From Ureibacillus terrenus (lineage in GTDB: Bacteria > Bacillota > Bacilli > Bacillales_A > Planococcaceae): a stretch of DNA of 64,000 nucleotides. Of the stretch, positions 9,182-18,234 are shown piece by piece. Position 1 is the stretch's first letter; each line of letters begins with the position of its first letter. Below the pieces are notes generated by a model. The model worked only from the letters and a program-made list of their open reading frames with translations. It did no database searches and was not told where the DNA came from. The position numbers and the translations under genes were made by a program. Location: contig NZ_VIGD01000014.1 in the NCBI RefSeq assembly GCF_006569205.1, positions 1 through 64,000 of the forward strand, given 5' to 3'.

Positions 9182-9342
9182 TGTTTGATTTGTTCATCCC
9201 TTTTATTTAATGTCTGTTCTTGATTCGAATCAATCGTTTGCCTGAAAGCACCTTTTCTTTTGAAATGAATAAAGAGAGCGATTGCCCCAATCATGATAAT
9301 GATATAAATAATTCCGACAACAATCAATATTCCACTGTCCAT
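9178..9342 (-). CDS. Small single-span membrane protein (YtzI-like)
   Basis: The 54-aa product has one hydrophobic helix (about residues 4-26, [19 protein letters not shown]) then a basic, polar tail. I place the start at the ATG at 9342, behind AGGGGTGAAATCT. It is translationally coupled to yidD. Position near yidD and dps and size resemble B. subtilis YtzI, but the family has no known function and my identification rests mainly on context. Confidence 0.7.
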   Translation of the reverse strand: MDSGILIVVGIIYIIIMIGAIALFIHFKRKGAFRQTIDSNQEQTLNKRDEQIKQ

Positions 9343-9531
9343 AGATTTCACCCCTACTTTGATACTTCCATAACTCAATCATAATTAAATTATTGGGATA
9401 AATCCAATCATAATCACCATACTATACTTGCCGGGTGTTTTGAGAGAATTCATTCAATTGTTATAGTTTCGCACCATGGTATACAGTATAATAAAAGTAC
9501 CAAATGTAAAATATGTAAATGGGGTGGAAAT

Positions 9532-9975
9532 ATGGCAAACGATAAATTAATCGAACAACTAAACGAATTGGTATCCACTTACTCTGTATTATATACGAAG
9601 CTTCACAATTATCACTGGTATGTGACAGGACCAAGCTTTTTTACGCTGCATGAAAAATTTGAGGAATTATACAATGAAATTACATTGAACCTGGATGAAG
9701 TGGCCGAACGGATTTTGACAAAAGGCGGAAAACCGGTCGCGACAATGAAAGAACATTTGGAATTGTCCAGAGTAAAAGAAGCGACAGGTTCCGAAAATGC
9801 GGAAGAAATGGTCCAATCCATTATTGACGATTTCAAAGCCACAATGCAATTGATCAAAGAAGCGATGGAAGAGGCGGCAAATCAAGGAGACGACCGTACG
9901 GAAGACATGTTAAATGACACATTCCAAAGTCTGGAAAAACATGTTTGGATGTTGTCTGCTTTCTTGGGGAAATAA
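9532..9975 (+). CDS. dps: Dps-family ferritin-like DNA-protection protein
   Basis: The 147-aa protein is a Dps/MrgA-type miniferritin that stores iron, detoxifies peroxide and can coat DNA as a dodecamer. The intersubunit ferroxidase site is visible: HNYHWYVTGPSFFTLHEKFEELY, followed by the LNLDEVAERI helix and the C-terminal KHVWMLSAFLG. GGGGTGG precedes the ATG. A TATAAT hexamer lies at 9487-9492, but no well-spaced -35 is seen, and I could not convince myself of a PerR or SigB site. A strong terminator follows. Confidence 0.95.
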   Translation: MANDKLIEQLNELVSTYSVLYTKLHNYHWYVTGPSFFTLHEKFEELYNEITLNLDEVAERILTKGGKPVATMKEHLELSRVKEATGSENAEEMVQSIIDDFKATMQLIKEAMEEAANQGDDRTEDMLNDTFQSLEKHVWMLSAFLGK

Positions 9976-9987
9976 TTGAAAAATCTC

Positions 9988-10026
9988 AACCTCGAAGGTT
10001 CTTTCACGAACCTTTGAGGTTTTTTA
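9988..10026 (+). terminator. Terminator after dps
   Basis: A 14-position stem (AACCTCGAAGGTTC with GAACCTTTGAGGTT, one mismatch) with a 6-nt loop runs into a T tract at 10020-10025. Confidence 0.93.
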
Positions 10027-10060
10027 TTTCTGCCGTATAGGAGAGAATTTTTGCTGCATA

Positions 10061-10396
10061 ATGAATATAAGGAGGGTGATTGCTATCGAAAAGACAACGC
10101 TTTATGTAAATGTATTAAATCAATCATATAATTATATCCCTACCGGGGAGCCTTGCGAATTCAAAATTGAATTGGAACCCGAAAAGGCCTTTATCTTCAA
10201 GAAGCTATTTAACCAGCTGAACGCCTTGGAATTTGATAATTTAGTAAGGGCGCACCTGCCATACCTTCCATACCATCTTGATCAAGAAAATGATGAAATT
10301 GATGTGCGATTGAAAAAAATTTATGCTTTAATCCATGAATTTGGCGATGAAGAAGCCAAGGAATTCGTAGAACAATTGCCCTATTTCAGGAATTGA
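10061..10396 (+). CDS. Uncharacterised protein, about 103-111 aa, start uncertain
   Basis: I do not recognise this protein. It is acidic, with no membrane segment or signal peptide; the second half looks alpha-helical and it ends in VEQLPYFRN. From ATG 10061 it has 111 aa, but that ATG is poorly served: GGAGAG is 15 nt away. A near-perfect Shine-Dalgarno sequence, AAGGAGGGTGAT, begins at 10069 inside the reading frame. In-frame codons at suitable distance are ATT (10079) and ATC (10085), so initiation may use a rare codon. It lies between dps and ytkD with its own short upstream region. Confidence 0.7.
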   Translation: MNIRRVIAIEKTTLYVNVLNQSYNYIPTGEPCEFKIELEPEKAFIFKKLFNQLNALEFDNLVRAHLPYLPYHLDQENDEIDVRLKKIYALIHEFGDEEAKEFVEQLPYFRN

Positions 10397-10444
10397 ACAA
10401 ACCGCATCCCTTCGCTACACTATATGTGTATAGGAGTTGAAGGG

Positions 10445-10918
10445 ATGTTTACTTTTTATGATTTGAACAATAATAAAGTGGAATTAAGTTTTGACGGCCC
10501 TCCTTTTCCAATGGAGCCTAAGCATGTCCTGGTGCTCGTTCAAAAAGATGGAAAATGGCTTTGCGCCATCAATGAAAATCGTGGCGTGGAGTTTCCTGGA
10601 GGAAAAGTGGAACCGGGGGAATCGTTGGAGGATGCCGCAAAAAGAGAAGTGTATGAAGAAACCTTTGTACATATCACGGATTTAAAAATGTTCGCTTATT
10701 ATATCGTTTATGACCAATCCCCTTTTTGCAAGGTGGTCTTTACTGCAAAGGCGGAAAAAATGGAACCGTTCCGAAAGCGGTTTGAATCGGAAGGCCGCCT
10801 GTTTTTAACGACGGAGGAATTGATGAGCCACCCCCATACAAGTTTTTATATGAGGGATGAAGGAATGAAAAGGATGTTGCAGGAAGTGAGACGGTTTGAA
10901 GGAAAATGGCCGTATTGA
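10445..10918 (+). CDS. ytkD: Nudix hydrolase YtkD
   Basis: The 157-aa Nudix protein matches YtkD, a nucleoside triphosphatase reported to act on oxidised and ordinary purine nucleotides. The Nudix box is complete: G-x5-E-x7-R-E-V-x-E-E across GGKVEPGESLEDAAKREVYE. Start ATG 10445 is 8 nt from AGGAG; a slightly longer form is not supported. Length equals the B. subtilis protein within one or two residues. Its 3' end overlaps the start of the next gene by 23 nt. Confidence 0.92.
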   Translation: MFTFYDLNNNKVELSFDGPPFPMEPKHVLVLVQKDGKWLCAINENRGVEFPGGKVEPGESLEDAAKREVYEETFVHITDLKMFAYYIVYDQSPFCKVVFTAKAEKMEPFRKRFESEGRLFLTTEELMSHPHTSFYMRDEGMKRMLQEVRRFEGKWPY

Positions 10919-11702
10919 ATCGATCAGAAAATATCCATCTCCGAACCCGAATGTAGAGCTTGATGAAATCGTTTATTGGTCGGATGGACTGCGCGTAAAA
11001 GGATTGCTCGCCAGACCAATTGAAAAAGGAATTTATGAAGCGATGTTATATTTGCGCGGCGGTTTGCAGTCGGTAGGGATGGTTAGGCCTGCCCGCATTG
11101 CCCAGTTTGCTTCGAATGGTTTTATTGTATTTGCCCCTTATTATCGGGGGAATCGGGGAGGAGAGGGACGGGACGAATTTGGCGGTGATGACCGTTTGGA
11201 TGCCCTCCATGGTATAGAAGTATTGAAGGCCATGTCAGGCGTTGATTCAGTACATCTTTTTGGCTTTTCCCGCGGCGGTCTGATGGCATTATGGACAGCC
11301 ATCCTGAGCAAGGATATCCGTTCCGTTGTCACATGGTCGGGCGTATCGGATCTTTCGGAGCTTTACCAGGAACGGGTCGATTTAAGAAGAACATTAAAGC
11401 GGCTGATTGGAGGGTCCCCTTCCAAATTACCGGAAATTTATGCTGAACGTTCCCCTATTTTTGAGGTGGACCGAATCCAGGCGCCGGTGCTGATTATACA
11501 CGGAACGAAAGATGAAAATGTCAGCATTGAACAGTCTTATAGATTGGAACGGGCGTTAAAAGAGGCGGGCAAAGATGTGGAGACATGGTATCAGGCTGAT
11601 TTGGCCCATCATTATCCACCCCATATCAACAGGGAAACGGTCAAAGCAATTTGCAAATGGATGAAGGACAAAGGGAAAACTTCTACCGGAAATCGGTTTT
11701 AA
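10896..11702 (+). CDS. S9-like alpha/beta hydrolase (YtmA-type)
   Basis: This 268-aa alpha/beta hydrolase resembles the prolyl-oligopeptidase-like YtmA. It shows the elbow GFSRGG with the catalytic Ser, an Asp in HGTKDENV and a His in LAHHYPPH near the C-terminus, so the triad appears intact. The only plausible start is TTG 10896, preceded by AGGAAGTGAG, overlapping ytkD in another frame and implying coupling. There is no propeller domain, so it is more likely a small esterase or peptidase than a true prolyl oligopeptidase. The substrate is unknown. Confidence 0.85.
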   Translation: MKENGRIESIRKYPSPNPNVELDEIVYWSDGLRVKGLLARPIEKGIYEAMLYLRGGLQSVGMVRPARIAQFASNGFIVFAPYYRGNRGGEGRDEFGGDDRLDALHGIEVLKAMSGVDSVHLFGFSRGGLMALWTAILSKDIRSVVTWSGVSDLSELYQERVDLRRTLKRLIGGSPSKLPEIYAERSPIFEVDRIQAPVLIIHGTKDENVSIEQSYRLERALKEAGKDVETWYQADLAHHYPPHINRETVKAICKWMKDKGKTSTGNRF

Positions 11703-11726
11703 AATGAGAAATGGTTTGTGAACAAC

Positions 11727-11764
11727 AAAAAAATGCTATTGGCACATGCCAATAGCATTTTTTT
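11727..11764. terminator. Bidirectional terminator, hydrolase/pckA
   Basis: A perfect stem from AAAAAAATGCTATTGGCA with loop CA and the matching strand ends in T7 on both strands. It serves the convergent hydrolase and pckA genes. Confidence 0.95.
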
Positions 11765-11774
11765 GTTAAAGCCA

Positions 11775-13361
11775 TTAAACGATTGGTCCGCCTTTTTTCT
11801 CAATTTCTTCCGGCACGTTTTTAAATTTCTTGAAGTTTTCTTTGAATAAGTTTGCCAAATAGCGGGCTTTTTCGTCGTATGCTTCTTTGTCTTCCCAAGC
11901 TTCTCTAGGATCCAGCACTTCACTAGGAACCCCGTCGATTTGCGTTGGGATGTGGAGACCGAAAATTTGATCCTGTTTTGTTTCTACGTTATTTAATTTT
12001 CCTTCAATTGCAGCGCGTACCATTGCACGTGTATATGAAAGCTTCATGCGGCTTCCTACGCCATATTCGCCGCCAGTCCATCCTGTATTTACCAAGAATA
12101 CTTGAACATCATGTTTGTCGATTTTTTCACCCAACATTTCAGCATATCTTGTAGCCGGAAGCGGCAAGAATGGCGCACCGAAGCATGTAGAGAATACAGG
12201 CTCTGGTGAAGTAACGCCGCGTTCTGTTCCAGCCAGTTTGGATGTAAATCCGCTTAAGAAGTGGTACATTGCTTGCTCTTTTGTCAATTTGCTGATTGGA
12301 GGAAGCACTCCAAAAGCATCAGCAGTCAAGAAAATAATGGTTTTCGGATGACCTGCAATCGATGGTGTAACAATATTATCAATGTAGTGAATAGGGTATG
12401 CAGCTCTCGTATTTTCAGTAAGGCTGTTGTCATCGTAATCAGGTTCGCGCGTTTCCGGATCGATTACAACGTTTTCCAATACGGTTCCAAAACGAATGGC
12501 ATTATAAATTTCCGGTTCTTTTTCAGCGGATAAATTGATCGTTTTAGCATAGCATCCGCCTTCAATATTAAAGACACCGTTGTCAGACCAACCGTGTTCA
12601 TCGTCACCGATCAGTTTGCGGTTGCTGTCTGCCGAAAGGGTTGTTTTACCTGTACCCGATAAACCGAAGAACAATGCTACGTCGCCATCTTCACCGACGT
12701 TAGCGGAGCAGTGCATTGAAAGAATTCCTTTTTCAGGCAATAGATAGTTCATGATGCTGAAGATGGATTTTTTCATTTCACCCGCATATTCTGTGCCACC
12801 AATAAGAATAATTTTCTTTTCAAAAGAAACGATGATGAACGCTTCGGAGTTTGTTCCATCCACAGCAGGATCTGCTTTGAAACCGGGTGCCGAAACAATT
12901 GTGAATTCGGCCTGATGGGAAGCCAATTCCTCTTTTGTTGGACGGATAAATAATTGATGGCAGAATAAATTATGCCAAGCATATTCGTTTACAACTTGAA
13001 TAGGAAGCTGTGTTTCTTTGTCGGCGCCGGCAAATCCTTTGAAGACGAATAATTCATCTTTTTCTTTGAGATAGTTTAATACTTTCACATACAAATTATC
13101 AAACACTTCTGCAGAAATCGGCTGGTTTACGCTGCCCCAGTCGATTTTATCTTTAATGCTGTCTTCTTCGACAATAAATTTATCTTTCGGAGAACGGCCG
13201 GTATATTTTCCTGTTTCTGCCACAATAGCGCCGTCAACTGTAAGTCTGGCTTCTCCTCGGATAATGGATTTTTCAATCAATTGTGGCACTGACAGCTGAG
13301 TGTTTATATTTTTACCTTTTAATAATTCCTTCAGCTCATTTGCAACTTCTACTGAATTCAT
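11775..13361 (-). CDS. pckA: Phosphoenolpyruvate carboxykinase (ATP)
   Basis: PckA decarboxylates and phosphorylates oxaloacetate to phosphoenolpyruvate, the entry to gluconeogenesis. The 528-aa length is normal. Visible motifs include TGRSPKDKF near the N-terminus, the P-loop [11 protein letters not shown] and the metal-binding IGDDEHGW. The start ATG at 13361 has AAGGATGG upstream. A CcpN-like site overlaps a TGnTATACT element upstream (13427-13437), suggesting glycolytic repression as in B. subtilis. It is divergent from metK, sharing about 570 nt of regulatory DNA. Confidence 0.97.
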   Translation of the reverse strand: MNSVEVANELKELLKGKNINTQLSVPQLIEKSIIRGEARLTVDGAIVAETGKYTGRSPKDKFIVEEDSIKDKIDWGSVNQPISAEVFDNLYVKVLNYLKEKDELFVFKGFAGADKETQLPIQVVNEYAWHNLFCHQLFIRPTKEELASHQAEFTIVSAPGFKADPAVDGTNSEAFIIVSFEKKIILIGGTEYAGEMKKSIFSIMNYLLPEKGILSMHCSANVGEDGDVALFFGLSGTGKTTLSADSNRKLIGDDEHGWSDNGVFNIEGGCYAKTINLSAEKEPEIYNAIRFGTVLENVVIDPETREPDYDDNSLTENTRAAYPIHYIDNIVTPSIAGHPKTIIFLTADAFGVLPPISKLTKEQAMYHFLSGFTSKLAGTERGVTSPEPVFSTCFGAPFLPLPATRYAEMLGEKIDKHDVQVFLVNTGWTGGEYGVGSRMKLSYTRAMVRAAIEGKLNNVETKQDQIFGLHIPTQIDGVPSEVLDPREAWEDKEAYDEKARYLANLFKENFKKFKNVPEEIEKKGGPIV

Positions 13362-13426
13362 CGATTAAATACCATCCTTTTTTTATTTTTAGGGAAATTA
13401 GCTTTAGTTATTATAATACAAAAAAT

Positions 13427-13437
13427 AGTATAACACA
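13427..13437 (-). promoter_or_regulatory. CcpN-like site overlapping a pckA -10 region
   Basis: On the minus strand this reads TGTGTTATACT, which fits the CcpN consensus TRTGHYATAYW as I recall it at all 11 positions. It contains TGTTATACT, an extended -10-like element. A second -10 candidate, TATAAT, lies at 13410-13415 on the minus strand. The consensus is degenerate, so a chance match is possible, but the gene is the expected CcpN target. Confidence 0.55.
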
Positions 13438-13558
13438 TTGGGTAGAATAATCTATACTAATTCGAAAATTTATTTATGAAATTTTTTGACTACTTGCAAC
13501 CCCTTTCTAAGGGACTAATGTTGAAAAATGGACCATTGAAGAATGTAAGAAAAAACAT

Positions 13559-13587
13559 TTGACAATGCATTCTAGATTCCGTAACAT
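13559..13587 (+). promoter_or_regulatory. Promoter of the metK leader
   Basis: A consensus -35 TTGACA (13559-13564) and a -10 TAACAT (13582-13587) are 17 nt apart. Transcription would begin just before the S-box aptamer at 13603. Confidence 0.8.
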
Positions 13588-13602
13588 GTTGGATGAACGG
13601 AT

Positions 13603-13784
13603 ACTCTTATCCAGAGATGGTGGAGGGTTAAGGCCCTATGAAACCCGGCAACCTGCATTATTTATATTTATTATAATAATGCGTGGTGCTAACCTGATGC
13701 AAGGGGTTCCCTTGAACGATAAGAGTGAAAGGTGGAGATTTCAGTTCCTTTCCTCATGAAAGATGTGGATAGGAACTTTTTTTA
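13603..13784 (+). promoter_or_regulatory. SAM riboswitch (S-box) with terminator, metK leader
   Basis: The aptamer spans 13603-13726. P1 pairs ACTCTTATC (13603-13611) with GATAAGAGT (13718-13726). Conserved S-box segments are visible: AGAGATGGTGGAGGG, GGCCCTATGAAACCCGGCAA and GGTGCTAACC. The P3 stem is capped by a long A/T-rich loop (GCATTATT pairs with AATAATGC). Downstream, AGTTCC-containing arms at 13743-13784 form a stem ending in a T run. SAM binding should favour termination, so metK is controlled by its own product. Confidence 0.95.
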
Positions 13785-13928
13785 TTAAAAAACAAAAATC
13801 GATTTTTTTCAAGCTAAAATAGATCATTTTGCCTTTCATGATCCTTGGCAAAAGAACTGAAGGATTATGGATAATGAGTACCGTATCACATCTGAGATTC
13901 GTCTCACGATTTTGTAGGAGGAAAATTA

Positions 13929-15125
13929 ATGTCAAAACGTCGACTGTTTACATCAGAAAGTGTAACGGAAGGGCATCCGGATAAAGTTTGCGACCAAATA
14001 TCCGATGCGATATTAGATGCAATCCTTGCAGAGGATCCAAACGCGAGGGTGGCCTGCGAAGCCATTGCGACTACAGGGTTGGTTCTTGTTACGGGAGAAA
14101 TTACGACAACTACATATGTCGATATTCAAAGCATTGTACGAAATACTGTCGCGGAAATCGGATATACGCGCGGAAAATTTGGATTTGATGCTGAAAACTT
14201 GGCGGTGCTTACCGCAATAGGGGAGCAATCGCCTGATATTGCGGAAGGTGTAGACCGTGCGTTGGAAGCCCGTGAAGGATTGATGACAGATGAGGAAATC
14301 GAAGCGATCGGAGCCGGTGACCAAGGGCTAATCTTCGGATTTGCATGCAATGAAACGCCTGAATTGATGCCGCTTCCGATCAGTTTGGCCCACCGGCTTG
14401 CAAGAAGATTGGCGGAAGTCCGCAAGTCTAAAGAAATTCCTTATTTGCGTCCTGACGGAAAAACGCAAGTAACAATCGAATATGATGAAAACAATGTACC
14501 TCGCCGAGTTGATACAATCGTTCTCTCAACACAACATGATGAGGGAATCCCGCTTGAACAAATCAAACATGATGTGATGGAGAAGGTAATCAAAGCCATC
14601 ATTCCGGAAGAATTATTGGATGGAGATACAAAATATTTCATCAATCCGACTGGACGCTTCGTAATTGGAGGACCAAAAGGAGATGCAGGACTTACCGGAA
14701 GAAAAATCATTGTGGATACTTATGGCGGTTACGCCCGTCATGGGGGAGGAGCCTTTTCCGGAAAAGATCCGACAAAAGTGGACCGTTCCGCTGCGTATGC
14801 CGCCCGCTATGTAGCTAAAAATATTGTCGCGGCAGGACTTGCCGATCGGGTTGAAGTGCAAATCGCTTATGCAATCGGGGTGGCCCGTCCTGTATCGATT
14901 TCCATCGATACTTTCGGAACAGGCAAAGTCAGCGAAAGTCAATTGATTCAATGGGTGAACGAACTGTTTGATTTACGGCCTGCGGGCATCATTAAAATGC
15001 TCGATTTGCGTCGGCCGATTTATAAACAAACCGCCGCATACGGCCATTTTGGACGCACGGATGTCGATTTGCCTTGGGAAAGAACGGATGTCGCAGACAT
15101 ATTGCGGAAAAAAGCAGGACTATAA
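13929..15125 (+). CDS. metK: S-adenosylmethionine synthetase MetK
   Basis: MetK makes S-adenosylmethionine from ATP and methionine. The 398-aa protein shows [18 protein letters not shown] at the N-terminus, [13 protein letters not shown], and the glycine-rich loop [15 protein letters not shown]. Length and ends match the family. TAGGAGG precedes the ATG by 7 nt. It is monocistronic: the S-box lies upstream and a symmetric hairpin follows. Confidence 0.98.
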   Translation: MSKRRLFTSESVTEGHPDKVCDQISDAILDAILAEDPNARVACEAIATTGLVLVTGEITTTTYVDIQSIVRNTVAEIGYTRGKFGFDAENLAVLTAIGEQSPDIAEGVDRALEAREGLMTDEEIEAIGAGDQGLIFGFACNETPELMPLPISLAHRLARRLAEVRKSKEIPYLRPDGKTQVTIEYDENNVPRRVDTIVLSTQHDEGIPLEQIKHDVMEKVIKAIIPEELLDGDTKYFINPTGRFVIGGPKGDAGLTGRKIIVDTYGGYARHGGGAFSGKDPTKVDRSAAYAARYVAKNIVAAGLADRVEVQIAYAIGVARPVSISIDTFGTGKVSESQLIQWVNELFDLRPAGIIKMLDLRRPIYKQTAAYGHFGRTDVDLPWERTDVADILRKKAGL

Positions 15126-15134
15126 GTTATATAT

Positions 15135-15166
15135 GAAAAAATGCAGGCATTTATGATGCCTGCATT
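15135..15166. terminator. Terminator shared by metK and the ytoA-like gene
   Basis: An 11-bp perfect stem (AATGCAGGCAT / ATGCCTGCATT) has a 5-nt loop. The minus strand ends in a clean T run (plus-strand A6, 15135-15140). The plus strand has only ATTATTTC, so it is stronger for the minus-strand gene. Confidence 0.85.
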
Positions 15167-15167
15167 A

Positions 15168-15680
15168 TTATTTCTTTAAGGATTGATAATATTTTCCTTT
15201 TTGAACATATTCATTGATGATGCGGTCCATATCTTTGCGTTCCGCTTCTGACACTTCCCGGACAACTTTTGCGGGATTGCCCATGGCAACGGAATTAGGA
15301 GGGATTTTTTTTCCTGGAGGCACCAGGCTTCCGGCGGCAACGAGCGCACCTTCGCCGATTTCGGCACCATCCAAAATAATGGCTCCCATTCCGATTAATG
15401 CCCGCTTGCGAATAATGCAGCTGTGCAAAGTGACCTGATGGCCTACAATCACTTCATCTTCAATGATGAGCGGATTGTTCGGGCTTTGGTGCAGACAGCT
15501 CAAATCCTGGATGCTGCAACGTTTACCGATGATCGTCGGAGCCACATCTCCCCGAATGACAGTTCCAAACCAAACTGTCGTATCTTCGCCGATTGTGACA
15601 TCTCCTGTAATGGTTACGTAGTCTGCGATATATGCGGATGGATGGATATTCGGTTCTTTCTCTTTATAAGGATAAATCAT
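15168..15680 (-). CDS. Gamma-carbonic-anhydrase-like hexapeptide protein (YtoA)
   Basis: The 170-aa protein is a left-handed beta-helix hexapeptide-repeat protein, very similar to B. subtilis YtoA. Repeats such as IGEDTTVW, IIGKRCSIQD and IGMGAIILDG run through residues 15-140. Candidate metal histidines lie in LHQSPN and in GHQVTLHSC. The start ATG at 15680 follows GGGGAG and gives the family's length; longer in-frame extensions are non-conserved leader. Carbonic anhydrase activity is inferred from the fold only. Confidence 0.9.
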   Translation of the reverse strand: MIYPYKEKEPNIHPSAYIADYVTITGDVTIGEDTTVWFGTVIRGDVAPTIIGKRCSIQDLSCLHQSPNNPLIIEDEVIVGHQVTLHSCIIRKRALIGMGAIILDGAEIGEGALVAAGSLVPPGKKIPPNSVAMGNPAKVVREVSEAERKDMDRIINEYVQKGKYYQSLKK

Positions 15681-15791
15681 CGCAATGCTCCCCATTTCTA
15701 ATGTATTATTTATGTATATTAATCCTAACAAATAAGAAAATCTTTGAAAATATATGCAGCGAAAAGTTTCATTGGATTTAGGAGGAACACT

Positions 15792-16589
15792 ATGTGGAAG
15801 TGGGAAACCGAAAAACAGCCGAAAGCGGTTGTGGTGATAGTACACAGCGCTTTCGAGCATCATCGTTGGTATGCATGGTTGATAGAAAAATTAAGAACGG
15901 AAGGCTTCCATGTGGTTATGGGAGATTTGCCCGGACATGAAGAGGGTTCGAAATATACCAGGGTCCACGATGAATTAATTGATGAATATTTGTTGTTTAT
16001 TAAGCAGCTGATGAAAAGCGCGCTTCAATATCAATTGCCGGTATTCCTCATTGGACATGGGTTTGGAGGAACGTTGGCGATCCAATTTTTAAGAAAAACA
16101 AAACCGGAATGCGCCGGCGTGATTTTAAGTTCTCCATGGCTGGAATTGCAGAAGCATTCCAATTTGCTGGCCAGTGCACTGGCCAGCATGAATATAGCCC
16201 CAAATAAAAAAATATCCCTGGAATTATCCAAACGCCTGTTGACCCGAAATCCTAACGGGATTGAAGAAATGGCCGATGATGTGCCTTATCATTCGAATGT
16301 GACAGGCCGATGGTACCGGGATGTTCTTCAATTAATGAGAAATTTAAGTATGCAGCAGGAAAGAACTTTGACATTGCCTATTTTGCTGATGACGTCAGGA
16401 AAAGATAAAGTGGCGGATTCGGATGCTGCAAGAAAATGGCTGTTATTGCAACAAACAAAGGAGTTTCAATATAAAGATTGGCCCCACAGCTGCCATAATA
16501 TTTTTCATGATCAAGATCGGGAAGCCGCTTTTTTATATATGAAGGATTTTATCAATAATGTATTGCGTTCTATTGGTTATATCGTATAA
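15792..16589 (+). CDS. YtpA-type alpha/beta hydrolase (lysophospholipase family) lacking the nucleophile serine
   Basis: The 265-aa protein aligns along its length with YtpA, a B. subtilis phospholipase linked to the antibiotic phospholipid bacilysocin. Start ATG 15792 follows TAGGAGG. The usual elbow GHSxGG reads GHGFGG here: the Ser position is Gly90 (codon GGG at 16059-16061). The oxyanion segment is also altered, HSAFEHH instead of the expected HGxxEH. Asp in TSGKDKV and His in WPHSCHNIF remain. The frame is otherwise intact, so this may be a folded but non-hydrolytic homologue. It stands alone between ytoA (divergent) and the AGCS symporter. Confidence 0.85.
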   Translation: MWKWETEKQPKAVVVIVHSAFEHHRWYAWLIEKLRTEGFHVVMGDLPGHEEGSKYTRVHDELIDEYLLFIKQLMKSALQYQLPVFLIGHGFGGTLAIQFLRKTKPECAGVILSSPWLELQKHSNLLASALASMNIAPNKKISLELSKRLLTRNPNGIEEMADDVPYHSNVTGRWYRDVLQLMRNLSMQQERTLTLPILLMTSGKDKVADSDAARKWLLLQQTKEFQYKDWPHSCHNIFHDQDREAAFLYMKDFINNVLRSIGYIV

Positions 16590-16732
16590 CATCACCAATA
16601 TTTGAATTAGGATTTTCTTGAAATACATAAAATATTATCATAAATATTGATTGATAGTATTAATTTTTGTAATATTAAACTACTCTTCACAAATTATTAA
16701 TAATTTTTATTTATTTCCAAAGGGGTGTATAT

Positions 16733-18196
16733 ATGATAGAGAACGCTTTAAACTGGATTTACAATATCCTTTGGGGCCCCATCATGATTTACGGTATTTT
16801 AATCGTAGGGCTTGTATTTTCGATTATGACCCGATTTGTCCAGATCCGGAAAATTAAAGAAATGTTCGTGCTGATGTTTAAGGGGCAAAAATCAGATGCG
16901 GGTATTTCTTCGTTCCAAGCGTTAACGGTAGCGCTCTCAGGCCGGGTGGGCACCGGTAACATCATCGGTACGGCAAGCGCCATAGCTTTCGGTGGTCCCG
17001 GAGCAGTGTTTTGGATGTGGGTGACAGCCTTCATCGGAGCATCAACGGCGTATGTGGAATCGACGCTCGCGCAAATTTATAAAACGAAAAAGTTGGGAAT
17101 TTATCGCGGCGGTCCTGCCTATTACATGGAAAAGGGGACAGGGCAGCGCTGGTTCGGAATATTGTTTGCGATTGCGGCGATTTTAGCGATGGCCATATTG
17201 ATGCCCGGGGTCCAATCGAACGCCATTGCCAGTGCGATGGACAATGCGTTTAACATCTCTCCTTGGATTACCGGCTTAATTACAATCGCTTTGCTCGGTT
17301 TTATCATCATCGGAGGCGTAAAGCGCATCGCAAATGCGGCGCAAATTATCGTTCCATTTATGGCACTCGCTTATCTTCTTGTGGCTATCATAGTCATCAT
17401 CATGAATATTACAGAAGTGCCCGCCGTTTTCGGATTAATATTCCGAAGCGCATTTAATTTGGATGCAACATTCGGCGGCATGATCGGTGCAGCCATCGCC
17501 TGGGGGGTTAAACGCGCCGTTTATTCCAATGAAGCCGGACAAGGAACGGGGCCGCACGCAGCAGCCGCGGCGGAAGTATCCCACCCGGTAAAACAGGGCC
17601 TAGTTCAAGCTGCATCGGTTTATATTGATACATTGTTTGTGTGTTCCGCAACAGCGTTGATGATTTTGTTCATGGGCACTTATAATACGAATGTCAACAG
17701 CGCCGAAGGGGAATTGGTTGTAGAACATGTGCCAGGCCACAATTACACGGAATTTACGCAACTTGCGGTGACCGGGGCTTTCCCTGGTCTGGATAACTTC
17801 GGATCTGCCTTTGTCGCTTTTGCCTTGTTCTTCTTTGCGTTCACTACATTGATGGCCTACTATTATATCGCTGAAACGAACGTGGCGTATTTGTTCTCCG
17901 GACGGACAGAGGGCATCATTACGTGGATACTGAAGTTCGTTCTTCTGGGGTCTGCATTCTATGGTTCAATCAGAACATCCGATTTGGCTTGGCTTCTCGG
18001 GGACATCGGGCTTGGCCTGATGGTTTGGACGAATGTCATCGGTATTATCATCTTGGCTAAACCGACATTCGTGGCTTTGAAGGATTATGAGGAACAAAGA
18101 AAAGCCGGAAAAGATCCGGTATTTGATCCTATCAAATTGGGAATCAAGAATGCTGACTTTTGGATTGAACGAAATAAACAAAATCAAAATGATTAA
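16733..18196 (+). CDS. Sodium:alanine/glycine symporter (AGCS family)
   Basis: This 487-aa integral membrane protein belongs to the alanine or glycine:cation symporter family. The family hallmark GRVGTGNIIGTASAIAFGGPGA lies near residues 65-95, and NEAGQGTGPHAAAAA near residue 265. About ten hydrophobic segments can be counted. The start ATG follows AAGGGGTGTATAT. The amino acid carried (Ala, Gly or another) cannot be decided. It is monocistronic, with an A/T-rich upstream region (16590-16732) and a strong bidirectional terminator after it. Confidence 0.93.
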   Translation: MIENALNWIYNILWGPIMIYGILIVGLVFSIMTRFVQIRKIKEMFVLMFKGQKSDAGISSFQALTVALSGRVGTGNIIGTASAIAFGGPGAVFWMWVTAFIGASTAYVESTLAQIYKTKKLGIYRGGPAYYMEKGTGQRWFGILFAIAAILAMAILMPGVQSNAIASAMDNAFNISPWITGLITIALLGFIIIGGVKRIANAAQIIVPFMALAYLLVAIIVIIMNITEVPAVFGLIFRSAFNLDATFGGMIGAAIAWGVKRAVYSNEAGQGTGPHAAAAAEVSHPVKQGLVQAASVYIDTLFVCSATALMILFMGTYNTNVNSAEGELVVEHVPGHNYTEFTQLAVTGAFPGLDNFGSAFVAFALFFFAFTTLMAYYYIAETNVAYLFSGRTEGIITWILKFVLLGSAFYGSIRTSDLAWLLGDIGLGLMVWTNVIGIIILAKPTFVALKDYEEQRKAGKDPVFDPIKLGIKNADFWIERNKQNQND

Positions 18197-18234
18197 AAAA
18201 ACTGCCGGCTCTATTCAGAGTCCGGCAGTTTTTT
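18195..18234. terminator. Bidirectional terminator, AGCS symporter/mnmM
   Basis: The stem AAAAAACTGCCGG continues as CTCT-ATTC-AGAG with one bulged T and returns as CCGGCAGTTTTTT. The last codons and stop of the minus-strand gene (18211-18213) lie inside the stem, so the gene's end is also its terminator. Confidence 0.93.

Noticed and set aside
9380-9470. PerR-like or SigB-like site upstream of dps
   Set aside because: The ATAATTAAATTAT palindrome has the wrong spacing for a PerR box, and the GTTT and GGTAT pieces near 9466-9481 are too close for SigB.
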